This document shows positions 1-5,715 of a DNA stretch of 5,715 nucleotides, in pieces. The position numbers and the translations under genes were made by a program. The DNA is from Candidatus Omnitrophota bacterium (lineage in GTDB: Bacteria > Omnitrophota > Omnitrophia > Omnitrophales > Aquincolibacteriaceae). The stretch covers positions 1-5,715 of the forward strand of contig JAHFHI010000106.1 of NCBI GenBank assembly GCA_023246995.1. Reading direction: 5' to 3'. The first letter of the stretch is position 1. Each line of letters opens with the position of its first letter. The notes under the pieces are model-generated. The model made no database searches. It saw only the letters and a list, made by a program, of their open reading frames with translations, and was not told where the DNA came from.

Positions 1-454
1 TCCCGCAGGTTTCTTCGCCGTCGGAAATGAGAATGATGCTTCTCCTGACGTCCTGACCGGCAGAAAAATCTTTCCCGGCAAGCTCAAGAGAATACCCTAG
101 TGCAGTCATTCCGTACGATTTCAGGGCGGACACATTCTGGATCATGGCGTCTTTCTGAAATTCCGAAACAGGAAAGGCGAGTTTCGAATCCCGGCAGGAT
201 TCGGTGATGTTCCCTTGAATCGGGGTGGAGCCGAAAACACGCAGGCCCACGCTGGAGCCGCCTGGGATTTCTCCCGCGATTGTCGTCAGCGCCTCTTTGG
301 CCATCGCCAGCTTCACGGCTCCGTTCCGCGACTCATTCATACTGCCCGAGGCATCAAAAATAATCTCGGTCTCTCCCGGCGCCGCAGCCGCGATTGCTGG
401 AAGTCTCAAGCCAAGCGCCAGCAAAAAAATAAAAAAGGTGAGTTTCCGTTTCAT
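1..454 (-). CDS. Exported von Willebrand factor A (VWA) domain protein, N-terminal part, cut by window edge
   Basis: The visible 151 residues start with a clear Sec signal peptide: KRK, then a hydrophobic core at about residues 6-19, with likely cleavage in the Ala run at 20-25. The mature protein then goes straight into a VWA domain. The metal-ion-dependent adhesion site (MIDAS) is complete in what can be seen: D34-A-S36-G-S38 (DxSxS), T117 in a GMTALG motif, and D145 in an ISDGEE motif. C87 and C150 are the only cysteines seen and could form a disulfide, as expected for a protein outside the cytoplasm. VWA domains of this type bind a divalent metal and usually mediate protein-protein contact, so an adhesion or complex-assembly role in the envelope is the family-level expectation. 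The start is supported by an AAGGA ribosome-binding site 8 nt upstream. The gene begins 29 bp after gene C ends and is probably co-transcribed. The C-terminus lies outside the window, so further domains are unknown. Confidence 0.93.
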   Translation of the reverse strand, partial: MKRKLTFFIFLLALGLRLPAIAAAAPGETEIIFDASGSMNESRNGAVKLAMAKEALTTIAGEIPGGSSVGLRVFGSTPIQGNITESCRDSKLAFPVSEFQKDAMIQNVSALKSYGMTALGYSLELAGKDFSAGQDVRRSIILISDGEETCG

Positions 455-462
455 TTTAGGAT

Positions 463-467
463 TCCTT
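463..467 (-). promoter_or_regulatory. Ribosome-binding site of the VWA gene
   Basis: AAGGA on the minus strand lies 8 nt before the ATG at 454-452, a normal Shine-Dalgarno sequence and spacing. It fixes the start of the VWA gene and shows that this gene can be translated independently of gene C. Confidence 0.75.
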
Positions 468-483
468 TCTTTGGGTCAAGCAG

Positions 484-1071
484 TTAATCTTTAAATTTTA
501 CCGCGACCGTGCTATCCGGAACCATCCTTCTTTGAAAAACCGACCAGGGAGCCGCCCACGAGGCCCCGTTGTGTGGATCTCCAAAAATGACCCACTTGCG
601 GCCGTCCCGGCCGCATCGCACGCCTTCGAGCCGCACCCAGTGCGTGACGTCTCTATTCTTGACCGGTCCGGAGTAAATGACGACGGCCATTTTGTAATCG
701 TGGTGAAGGGCCGCCTCGAGTTTTTGGAGGGGAGGCACCCCCAACATGATTTGCGGCGGATGGGTCCCGGCAATACTCGTCATGTGCGCCATTTGATGGA
801 CATACATGCCCCCATGATCCGTCACCCCGTTTACCTTTTTGGTGATATCGTAGGATCCCTGCTGCATCGAAAGCCTCATGACGTCTTTTTCTTCCGCAAG
901 ACGCGGGAAAAGGTCTTTTACAACACCCAATCGCTGCTTCCCCCTCACGCCCACCACCCGCCTCCCGGCATCCCGGTATATACCGGCAAGTACGGAGGGG
1001 CCGCAGGTATCCGCGTATCTTTGAAGCGGTGTGCCCAGGCTGTTAAAGGAAGGGACCCGGACAGGCGCATC
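484..1071 (-). other. C39/papain-like peptidase domain within gene C
   Basis: This spans residues about 720-914. Its pattern is that of C39-type papain-fold peptidases. Gln736 (oxyanion hole) is six residues before Cys742, which sits in a DTCGPS motif at the start of a helix. A variable middle part (about 750-850) includes a segment resembling the 'L...L..G.PV.V' strand that precedes the active histidine. His863 lies on a beta strand, and Asp884 is in a GDP-N-G turn 21 residues later. The codons check out directly: TGC at 1005-1003, CAC at 642-640 and GAT at 579-577. Catalytic competence is inferred from these residues. The substrate is unknown. Confidence 0.8.
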
Positions 1072-3228
1072 CAGCCGCACATCTTCTCCGGGCCACCGGT
1101 GAATGGAAGATGACCCAATAACACCCGGGCCGAGGTGATCACCCCCAGGGCCAAGCGCACCGGGGCGCATCGAAATAGCTCCTTGGGGTTTCGGCACAGC
1201 GACTGTTTTACCGTCTTTTGTTTTTGCAAAGACCTTTCCAGACCTGTTAAGGGTCCCCTGGGTGTGAAGGGATTTTAAAGTCTTGGCCGAAGATGCGACA
1301 AACCCAAGCGCTTGAGTGCCCATCTGCAGCCCCGCAAGAAATCGTTCGGTTTTGTCCACCGGGTTTCCAGCCGCATCAATCCCCCACACCACTACGATAA
1401 AACGGGCCCCCGGGGCATTGGCCACGGTGGCCTGATAAAGCGCCACACTCATTTGAGCTAAGGCGCTTAAAGCCAAGTCCGCCATCTTTTCGTGGCTGAC
1501 TCTCAAGATTCGATCAATTTCCTGCTTCTCCTCCTCGGTGCTGACCCGAATGCCATAAGGCTCCCAAACCCAATTCACAGGTCTCGTACCCTCCGCGTTC
1601 CCGCCCACGTCCGCTTCTAGTTTGGAAGCGTAATAACCCAATATTTCCGCCAGCACCTCATCCGGCAGTTGCTCGGGCGCAGACGTGGATTTAAATTCCA
1701 AAAGTTTTCGGGCATTCTGAATATAGCGGAGCTTGAGGTGCGCGTAGGCCTGCTGTTCCCGTGAGCTTTTTGAACTGATGAGGGTTTCAAAAACCTTGTC
1801 GGCGACGTTGAACGCGTCCTCCAATTGTCCGATCCGTTGCCGTTCGTAGCTTTCGAACATTTTGAGTGAGTGAACGTTGTCGCCATAACTGATTTCCAAG
1901 TCATCGCCGTTCACGGTTCTTGTCCAGAGCCTGAAAAAGTCCGACCAGATCACTTGAATCTTCTTGTCGCTTAAAACATGCGGGTCCGAGAGCAATATGG
2001 GATCATCGTGAGAATAATGAACCAGGCCGTGAACGGTGTACTGCTTTTTAAGTTTCAGGCTTGCGGTGAGTCCCGCCTTGACGGCCTTAAGCTTAATCTC
2101 GATCGTATCCTTCCCGCCGGTGTCAGCCTCATTGACAACCACTTCGATATAGAAAGGCTGGGTCTTGGTAAGGAAGGCGATGTGTTCCTCCAAATCCTCA
2201 CTAGGGGGCGGCTGGCCTTCCAGACGCAGATGAATTTGCGGGGTGCCCTGGAAGGCGAGCTCTTCATATTTTGAAAGCTCCACCTTGTACAGTTTGACGG
2301 GAATGGGTTTCCCTTTTTCTCCGGTGGCGCGGGCTTCGTTTTCCGAGGAGGTGTCTGTTTCATCAGCGCCTGTGGATTTCCATTCAATTTCGCCCGGGTA
2401 CCAGAAACCTTCAAGCATCGTTTCTTCACTGCATTTCTTGGGAGGCTCAAGCTCCATAATCCAAATAAGCTTTCCTTCCTGTGCCACTTTGCGCCGCGCC
2501 CACTCCGGGGCTTCGGAATTCATCTCATCGTATTTAGGCGTGTATTTGAAGGTGAACTTTCCATTCTCGTAAACCCCGCTCCACAAATGTTTGCCGCGTA
2601 GCAGGACAAACTCCGGATTTTCGCCGTGATACATGGGCTCAAGATTTATATCCTTTTCCGTTTTTTCGTCCTTCCACTTACCGAGAAGCTCTCCTACCGG
2701 AATCCCATTTGCGGGAATAGGGTCTTCTGTTCCGTTCCACGGATCCGGAGTATTTCTTTCTTTTGGCGTTTCTTCCGGACCCTTTTCAGCGGGGTTTTGA
2801 GAGGGATCTTTTTTAGAAGGTTCTTCCTGTGGAGGTTCTTCTCCCTTCGATTCCGTTCCGGGTTTTTCCTGCGGAGATTCGGGGAGGGTGGTTTTGTCCC
2901 GCGGAGCCCCCGCTTCTTTCCGCGTCAGTTCTTCCGCCTCTTTTTTGAATTTATCCGCTTCTTTCTGGTGTATTTCGGCAAGCTCTTTTGCTTTGCGTGC
3001 CGTTTCTTCCCAAAATTCTTTTGGCACTTTACGGGACGCTTCCTCGGCCTGCTTGCGCTCCGAATCGGCCATCTTCTGATACTCTTCCGCGTGACTCTTG
3101 GCCCGCGCGAGGGCTTCTTGATCCGACTTGAGATCGGCAACGACTAATGGAGACGCAACAATCCCTGTGGAAAGGAGAACAAAAACTGAAACCAACACGG
3201 CCATAGACCGATTTTTTTTATGATTCAT
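484..3228 (-). CDS. Large exported multidomain protein with C-terminal C39/papain-like cysteine peptidase; candidate secreted effector or toxin
   Basis: This 914-residue protein has a Sec signal peptide (basic residues 3-7, hydrophobic 8-25, likely cleavage after VVA at 31). A highly charged Ala/Lys/Glu stretch (about 32-106, probable coiled coil) follows, then a Pro/Glu/Lys-rich disordered linker (about 107-172). Next come a Trp/Tyr-rich beta segment (176-290), a possible Ig-like beta segment (325-415), a helical region (about 450-545), an Ala-rich helix leading into a pre-toxin-like segment (about 580-650), a Gly/Pro linker (about 685-715) and a C39-like peptidase (about 720-914). The catalytic set looks intact: Q736 and C742 six residues apart as in papain and C39 enzymes, H863 in a THWVRLEG context, and D884 in a GDPHNG context. 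There is no ABC-transporter part, so this is not a bacteriocin exporter. The start ATG abuts the stop of gene B, with at best a weak Shine-Dalgarno sequence (GAG, 9 nt upstream), so translational coupling is likely. M9 is a poorer start because it would remove the basic N-region. The middle segments match no family I can name. Toxin versus self-processing surface protein is unresolved. Confidence 0.92.
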   Translation of the reverse strand: MNHKKNRSMAVLVSVFVLLSTGIVASPLVVADLKSDQEALARAKSHAEEYQKMADSERKQAEEASRKVPKEFWEETARKAKELAEIHQKEADKFKKEAEELTRKEAGAPRDKTTLPESPQEKPGTESKGEEPPQEEPSKKDPSQNPAEKGPEETPKERNTPDPWNGTEDPIPANGIPVGELLGKWKDEKTEKDINLEPMYHGENPEFVLLRGKHLWSGVYENGKFTFKYTPKYDEMNSEAPEWARRKVAQEGKLIWIMELEPPKKCSEETMLEGFWYPGEIEWKSTGADETDTSSENEARATGEKGKPIPVKLYKVELSKYEELAFQGTPQIHLRLEGQPPPSEDLEEHIAFLTKTQPFYIEVVVNEADTGGKDTIEIKLKAVKAGLTASLKLKKQYTVHGLVHYSHDDPILLSDPHVLSDKKIQVIWSDFFRLWTRTVNGDDLEISYGDNVHSLKMFESYERQRIGQLEDAFNVADKVFETLISSKSSREQQAYAHLKLRYIQNARKLLEFKSTSAPEQLPDEVLAEILGYYASKLEADVGGNAEGTRPVNWVWEPYGIRVSTEEEKQEIDRILRVSHEKMADLALSALAQMSVALYQATVANAPGARFIVVVWGIDAAGNPVDKTERFLAGLQMGTQALGFVASSAKTLKSLHTQGTLNRSGKVFAKTKDGKTVAVPKPQGAISMRPGALGPGGDHLGPGVIGSSSIHRWPGEDVRLDAPVRVPSFNSLGTPLQRYADTCGPSVLAGIYRDAGRRVVGVRGKQRLGVVKDLFPRLAEEKDVMRLSMQQGSYDITKKVNGVTDHGGMYVHQMAHMTSIAGTHPPQIMLGVPPLQKLEAALHHDYKMAVVIYSGPVKNRDVTHWVRLEGVRCGRDGRKWVIFGDPHNGASWAAPWSVFQRRMVPDSTVAVKFKD
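1279..1449 (-). other. Pre-toxin-like segment within gene C
   Basis: Residues about 594-650 form an Ala-rich helix, then a hydrophobic strand ending in a GIDAAGNPVDKTERFLAGL motif, then another Ala/Gly helix. The 'G-x-D-x-x-G-x-x-V-x-x-x-E-R' layout resembles the pre-toxin (PT-TG type) modules that sit just before C-terminal toxin domains in polymorphic toxins, although the T of the usual TG is Ala here. The position just before the peptidase domain fits that reading. The resemblance is by eye and needs a profile search. Confidence 0.4.
1984..2256 (-). other. Possible Ig-like beta segment within gene C
   Basis: Residues about 325-415 alternate hydrophobic and polar residues in several short strands (for example around IHLRLEG, FYIEVVV and TIEIKLKAV) with no helices evident. 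This fits an Ig-like or other beta-sandwich module of the kind used as spacers in surface proteins. No diagnostic motif is present, so the assignment is by apparent secondary structure only. Confidence 0.3.
2359..2703 (-). other. Unassigned Trp/Tyr-rich beta segment within gene C
   Basis: Residues about 176-290 are rich in aromatics, with regularly spaced motifs: GKWKDE near 183, LWSGVYENGKFTFKYTP at 215-231, WIMELEPP at 256-263 and LEGFWYPGEIEW at 272-283. The repeated Trp-Gly and Gly-Trp strands look like a small beta-barrel or beta-sandwich. I do not recognise the family. Confidence 0.4.
2713..3135 (-). other. Charged coiled-coil stalk and Pro/Glu/Lys-rich linker within gene C
   Basis: Residues 32-106 of gene C are dominated by Ala, Lys, Glu and Arg with no Pro or Gly except one Pro near 69, as in a helical stalk or coiled coil. 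Residues 107-172 switch to a Pro/Glu/Lys/Ser/Thr-rich stretch expected to be disordered. Together they would hold the downstream domains away from the membrane or cell wall. The skewed composition also explains the long spurious antisense reading frame here. Confidence 0.6.
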
Positions 3229-4458
3229 TTAGATAATCTCATCGGGTCCAGCCCCGGGAACTTTATTCATCATGGACGGCCCTTCGCCGAACATTTTAAA
3301 AAACCTTTGATGACTCAACCAAGTCACATCCGCATAGATTTTAGAAATTTCATACAAGGTCTGCCAGAGAGCCGAGACAACGGATTGACACTCGGGCAAA
3401 ATTTTTGAAACCACTGCGGGGTCAGGGGGAAATGCCAGATAGCCCTCTTGACCAAAAGGAGCGTCGTGGAGAAGACCAAAACAAGTCCATATCGGGATAA
3501 TTTGTTTGTAATGAATGGATTCTAGAATGTCGCGGTCGACAATTTCTTTCTCTTCGGATTTGCGAAGCTGAATCCGGAGCGGCACATACTGACTGATAAG
3601 AGCCCGCAGGCGGGGCTCTTCTTTTTTCCATTCCAGAAACCCTTTTTCCATTTGTTCGAGATCTTTTTTTGGCGCGAACCCGTTTTCTTTGACAAACTGG
3701 ACCGCGTATTTCAAGGCGAATAAATGGTAATTAAAAAAAGGATAAAAACCGAGGTAGTCGTAAGCCCCTACAGTTTCTTCACCCCCCCAAACGCTTTGAC
3801 CATTAGAAGCACGAGTGTAATCCTGCATAACTCTAATCGTTGAGCCAACAATCGTATCGTTAAGGGTGATTTTAGCATAGTCAAAATAAATTCCAGTGAT
3901 GCCGACCGTTATAAACGGGATTTTTTTTGGGTCCTTCGCGTAATCGACCCATTCTTGGGGGGTGCCATGTTCGACAAGGTGAGAATTGAAATAATTCTCG
4001 CTTTCTCTTAGAACCATGGTAAGCATGAAGCTGATAGATTGAGGATTGTTTGGATCCTGTTCCAGTTTTTCTAAAAAGGCCTTTGCTTGTTTATTGATTG
4101 CGCGGGTTTCGGATACCATGGCCTCAAGCCGCGGAAGCGCCTCCGCGGCCGGAATGTCATCCGCTTGGCGGGGAACACTTGCGAAATGGTACGTTGGAAC
4201 GGGTGATACTATGGGCTCCATAGAAATTTTTGGAATGTTTAGAGCGGCCGGCGGTGGTGGTTCCAGGATTTGCGGCGGTTTTAGTTTAATGGGGTTTCCC
4301 GAGCGATAGTCAACCGGATCCTGTTCCGTTTCAAGCCCTCCGGGATCGGAAAAAACGCTTTTGACGGCTTTGTCATGGCCTGACTCCTTTTGCGCAAATC
4401 CAAGCCCGGAGACAAGCAGGAAAACAAACAGCGGGAGAAGAAAATTCAAAGCGGCCAT
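3229..4458 (-). CDS. Exported protein of unknown function, partner of gene C by position
   Basis: This 409-residue protein has a classical signal peptide (hydrophobic residues 5-19, likely cleavage after GFA at 22). A Pro-rich, probably disordered region follows (about 55-105, with a PPPP run at 67-70), then a mainly helical domain from about 105 to 390. Aromatic-rich stretches occur at 185-195 and 230-252 (AYDYLGFYPFFNYHLFALKY), which may form a hydrophobic core or membrane-contact surface. The mature protein has only two cysteines (C326, C357), which could pair in the periplasm. I recognise no domain or catalytic motif. Its TAA stop lies directly against the ATG of gene C, so the two are probably made together, and a chaperone, immunity or complex-partner role for C is possible but unproven. 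No Shine-Dalgarno sequence precedes the ATG. A promoter-like sequence suggests a leaderless start instead. Some stretches look less GC-rich than gene A (one 60-base row near 3841 is about 35% GC). Confidence 0.88.
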   Translation of the reverse strand: MAALNFLLPLFVFLLVSGLGFAQKESGHDKAVKSVFSDPGGLETEQDPVDYRSGNPIKLKPPQILEPPPPAALNIPKISMEPIVSPVPTYHFASVPRQADDIPAAEALPRLEAMVSETRAINKQAKAFLEKLEQDPNNPQSISFMLTMVLRESENYFNSHLVEHGTPQEWVDYAKDPKKIPFITVGITGIYFDYAKITLNDTIVGSTIRVMQDYTRASNGQSVWGGEETVGAYDYLGFYPFFNYHLFALKYAVQFVKENGFAPKKDLEQMEKGFLEWKKEEPRLRALISQYVPLRIQLRKSEEKEIVDRDILESIHYKQIIPIWTCFGLLHDAPFGQEGYLAFPPDPAVVSKILPECQSVVSALWQTLYEISKIYADVTWLSHQRFFKMFGEGPSMMNKVPGAGPDEII

Positions 4459-4464
4459 CCAAAT

Positions 4465-4493
4465 AGCATAGGAGAAAACGGATTAATTTTCAA
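4465..4493 (-). promoter_or_regulatory. Candidate sigma70-like promoter giving a leaderless transcript for gene B
   Basis: On the minus strand the gap between genes A and B contains TTGAAA (4493-4488, 5 of 6 to the -35 consensus), a spacer of exactly 17 nt, and TATGCT (4470-4465, 4 of 6 to the -10 consensus). Only 6 nt separate the -10 box from the B start codon, so the predicted transcription start falls on or next to the A of the ATG. This agrees with the lack of a Shine-Dalgarno sequence for B. The surrounding sequence is AT-rich relative to the flanking genes. This is a consensus match only, and the sigma specificity of the host is unknown. Confidence 0.4.
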
Positions 4494-4507
4494 AGAATAT
4501 ATGGATT

Positions 4508-5707
4508 TCAAGCTGTGGCATACGGCTTAGGGGCAGATTCCGGGGCCGGAGAGTCTCTCGGGATGAGCGTGAAATTTCGCAGTTCCAGAGCGCCGTGATA
4601 GGAGCCGGCGGAGGCATGCTGAAAGAAAAGGACTAGCTCCTCGACCCCGTAGGGCGGGTTGGCCAGAGGCAATTTTACGCTCTGCCAGGCTTCGGAGGGA
4701 GTTTTCAGGCGGGTGCCTGCCAGAATCCTGTGTTTGCTCTTAAGCTCAAGCCCGTAGAGCGCAGGCGCGGGATACCCGGATTTTTTGCGAATTTCAAATT
4801 GAAGGGCCTGGAAACGGGAAATGTCCAGATCCTGAGTCTTGAAATAAGCGCCGGCAAAACCCTCCGGGTGGAAGACGTCATAATAAATTTCGAGCAGAAA
4901 TTTGGAGCCCTCGTCGGGTTTGAAACGCGCTCTGCAGAAATCCCGTCCGGGGGTATAAAAGGTGCCGTGATCGTATGCGAACCCGAAGAAATTTCCGGCT
5001 TCCCGCGCGATCTCGACTTGACTGCGATGAAAAGACGGAGTCTCGGGAATCATGAGGTAGGCTTCCGAGATTTCTTTCCAGTCTGAAATTGCCAAAGGCG
5101 CGGCGGAGTTTTTCTTCGTACCGGATCCGGATTCGAATTTTTCAAACGCGTGAAGGGTCAGGGCCGGGCCTTTTTCGAAACTTATTTCTGCGGTCCCGTC
5201 GAGCACCGAAATCTTCAAGGTGCCGTTCTCCAGGATTTGAATCCTCACCAGACCTCCGGGGAGGATGATTTTGGCGCCGTCCAAGGCGATTTCAAGCGCC
5301 CTTTTTTCGCCAAGCGGTCCGGAAGTGGCGGCAAGCAAGGCTCCTTTTTCAAGACGGCCGCTATAAAGCTTCCTGGGATGATAGAAGCGGGGCCCCCAAA
5401 GCGAGACTTGAGTGTTGCCGAGAACCCGTAGGTTAATTTCTCCGGAGAGCCGGAGATCCAGAGTGCTTTGGGCGTCGGTACGGAGGGTTGAGGTTTTTAT
5501 AAGAGCGTCCTGGGACACCGGCTTCCAAAGGGATCCTTCACGCGTGCCGATTTCAGGGCGTCCGACAACGTGGGTGACGGTGAGGGGAATCCGCTGGGCC
5601 GCATCAAGAATAAAAATGCTGCCTGCGGCCACAATCCCCGCGGTAAGAAAAACAGAGGCCGCTCGGTTTGTTTTCGCGGCCGTGCGGGTCAAAAAGGGCG
5701 GTAACAT
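4508..5707 (-). CDS. Membrane-anchored FecR-domain protein with C-terminal galactose-binding-like domain
   Basis: The protein has 399 residues. A short basic N-terminus (R8, K12, R15) precedes one hydrophobic segment (about 18-36) that should anchor it with the rest outside the cytoplasm. Residues about 42-175 fit a FecR domain: a stretch on imposed inputs and thresholds (SLWKPVSQDALIKTSTLRT), then strands ending in the LRVLGNTQVSL pattern, then a second set of strands. Residues about 235-384 form a beta-sandwich like galactose-binding or CIA30-type folds (FAGAYFKTQDLDISRFQALQFEIR, then WQSVKLPL and LELRNFTLIP). A short Pro/Ala tail ends the protein. Classical FecR proteins carry a cytoplasmic anti-sigma segment of several dozen residues before the membrane helix. 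Here only about 17 residues precede it, so iron-type sigma control is unlikely and a structural or polysaccharide-binding envelope role is more plausible. The frame stays open to the right edge and no Shine-Dalgarno sequence precedes this ATG, so the true start may lie outside the window. Confidence 0.85.
   Translation of the reverse strand: MLPPFLTRTAAKTNRAASVFLTAGIVAAGSIFILDAAQRIPLTVTHVVGRPEIGTREGSLWKPVSQDALIKTSTLRTDAQSTLDLRLSGEINLRVLGNTQVSLWGPRFYHPRKLYSGRLEKGALLAATSGPLGEKRALEIALDGAKIILPGGLVRIQILENGTLKISVLDGTAEISFEKGPALTLHAFEKFESGSGTKKNSAAPLAISDWKEISEAYLMIPETPSFHRSQVEIAREAGNFFGFAYDHGTFYTPGRDFCRARFKPDEGSKFLLEIYYDVFHPEGFAGAYFKTQDLDISRFQALQFEIRKKSGYPAPALYGLELKSKHRILAGTRLKTPSEAWQSVKLPLANPPYGVEELVLFFQHASAGSYHGALELRNFTLIPRDSPAPESAPKPYATA
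4556..5005 (-). other. Galactose-binding-like (CIA30/CBM-type) domain within gene A
   Basis: Residues about 235-384 contain the 'D-L-D-I-S-x-F-x-x-L-x-F-E-I-R' strand pair, a 'W-x-x-V-K-L-P-L' strand and a final 'L-x-L-R-N-F-T-L' strand, all typical of jelly-roll domains that bind glycans or act as structural modules. Ligand-contact residues cannot be told from sequence alone. Confidence 0.5.
5183..5584 (-). other. FecR domain within gene A
   Basis: Residues about 42-175 show the usual FecR order: a strand reading VTHVVGRPEI, a 'W-x-P-V-x-x-D-x-x-I/L-x-x-x-x-x-L-R-T' block with D68 and R77, then an L-x-L-x-x-x-x-x-I-N-L-R-V block and later strands ending in LKISVLDGTAEI. In FecR families this domain lies outside the cytoplasmic membrane and often binds other envelope components. 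Confidence 0.7.
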
Positions 5708-5715
5708 GGAGGGGA

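Noticed and set aside
455..483. Possible terminator between genes C and D
   Set aside because: No stem-loop with a T-tract is visible in the 29 bp, and the space is taken by the ribosome-binding site of the VWA gene. Read-through from C is more likely.
215..494. Two overlapping plus-strand frames opposite the VWA gene
   Set aside because: The minus strand encodes a signal peptide, a full MIDAS motif and a good ribosome-binding site, so the plus frames are shadows.
484..1071. Reading the C39-like domain as part of a bacteriocin ABC exporter
   Set aside because: In those exporters the C39 domain is N-terminal and followed by membrane helices and an ATPase. Here it is the last domain of an exported protein with no transporter part nearby.
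532..1113. Plus-strand reading frame of 193 codons opposite the C39-like domain
   Set aside because: The minus strand here encodes a recognisable peptidase domain with all catalytic residues in place. The plus-strand product has no recognisable domain and lies wholly within gene C.
2626..3147. Plus-strand reading frame of 173 codons, rich in Phe and Arg
   Set aside because: It is antisense to the Lys/Glu/Pro-rich linker and coiled-coil region of gene C. Its odd Phe/Arg composition follows from reading that biased sequence backwards, and no ribosome-binding site or domain supports it.
5708..5715. TCCCCTCC directly before the gene A start, resembling an anti-Shine-Dalgarno sequence
   Set aside because: It is the complement of a ribosome-binding site rather than one, is very short, and lies at the window edge, so chance is the simplest explanation.

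Overview
The window holds four genes, all on the minus strand and tightly packed, so they read from right to left. In transcription order they are: (A) a 399-residue membrane-anchored protein with a FecR-type domain and a C-terminal galactose-binding-like beta-sandwich (5707-4508); (B) a 409-residue exported protein of no recognised family (4458-3229); (C) a 914-residue exported multidomain protein ending in a C39/papain-like cysteine peptidase domain (3228-484); (D) the first 151 residues of an exported von Willebrand factor A (VWA) protein, cut by the left window edge (454-1). There are no RNA genes, insertion sequences, CRISPR arrays or long non-coding stretches. The only gaps are 49 bp (A/B), 0 bp (B/C, stop and start abut) and 29 bp (C/D).

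Each of the four proteins starts with a Sec-type signal peptide or a single membrane anchor. The whole cluster is therefore predicted to act in the membrane, the periplasm or outside the cell, and no cytoplasmic enzyme is encoded. The cleavable signal peptides and the FecR and VWA folds suit a Gram-negative (diderm) bacterium of intermediate GC, probably from a poorly cultured lineage. The sequence does not identify the phylum. Something like Omnitrophota is only a guess.

Gene C is the most interesting. From N to C it has a signal peptide, a charged coiled-coil stalk, a Pro/Glu/Lys-rich linker, one or two beta-rich segments I cannot assign, a helical region, a segment resembling the pre-toxin modules of polymorphic toxins, and a C39-like peptidase with an intact Gln-Cys-His-Asp set (Q736, C742, H863, D884). 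That is the layout of a secreted effector or toxin, or of a self-processing surface protein. B is joined to C by a TAA|ATG junction with no spacer, which suggests obligate co-expression, so B may be a partner, chaperone or immunity-like protein. That role is inference. The A/B gap carries a good sigma70-like promoter match placed so that transcription would begin at or next to the B start codon, which would make B-C-D a unit with a leaderless first gene.
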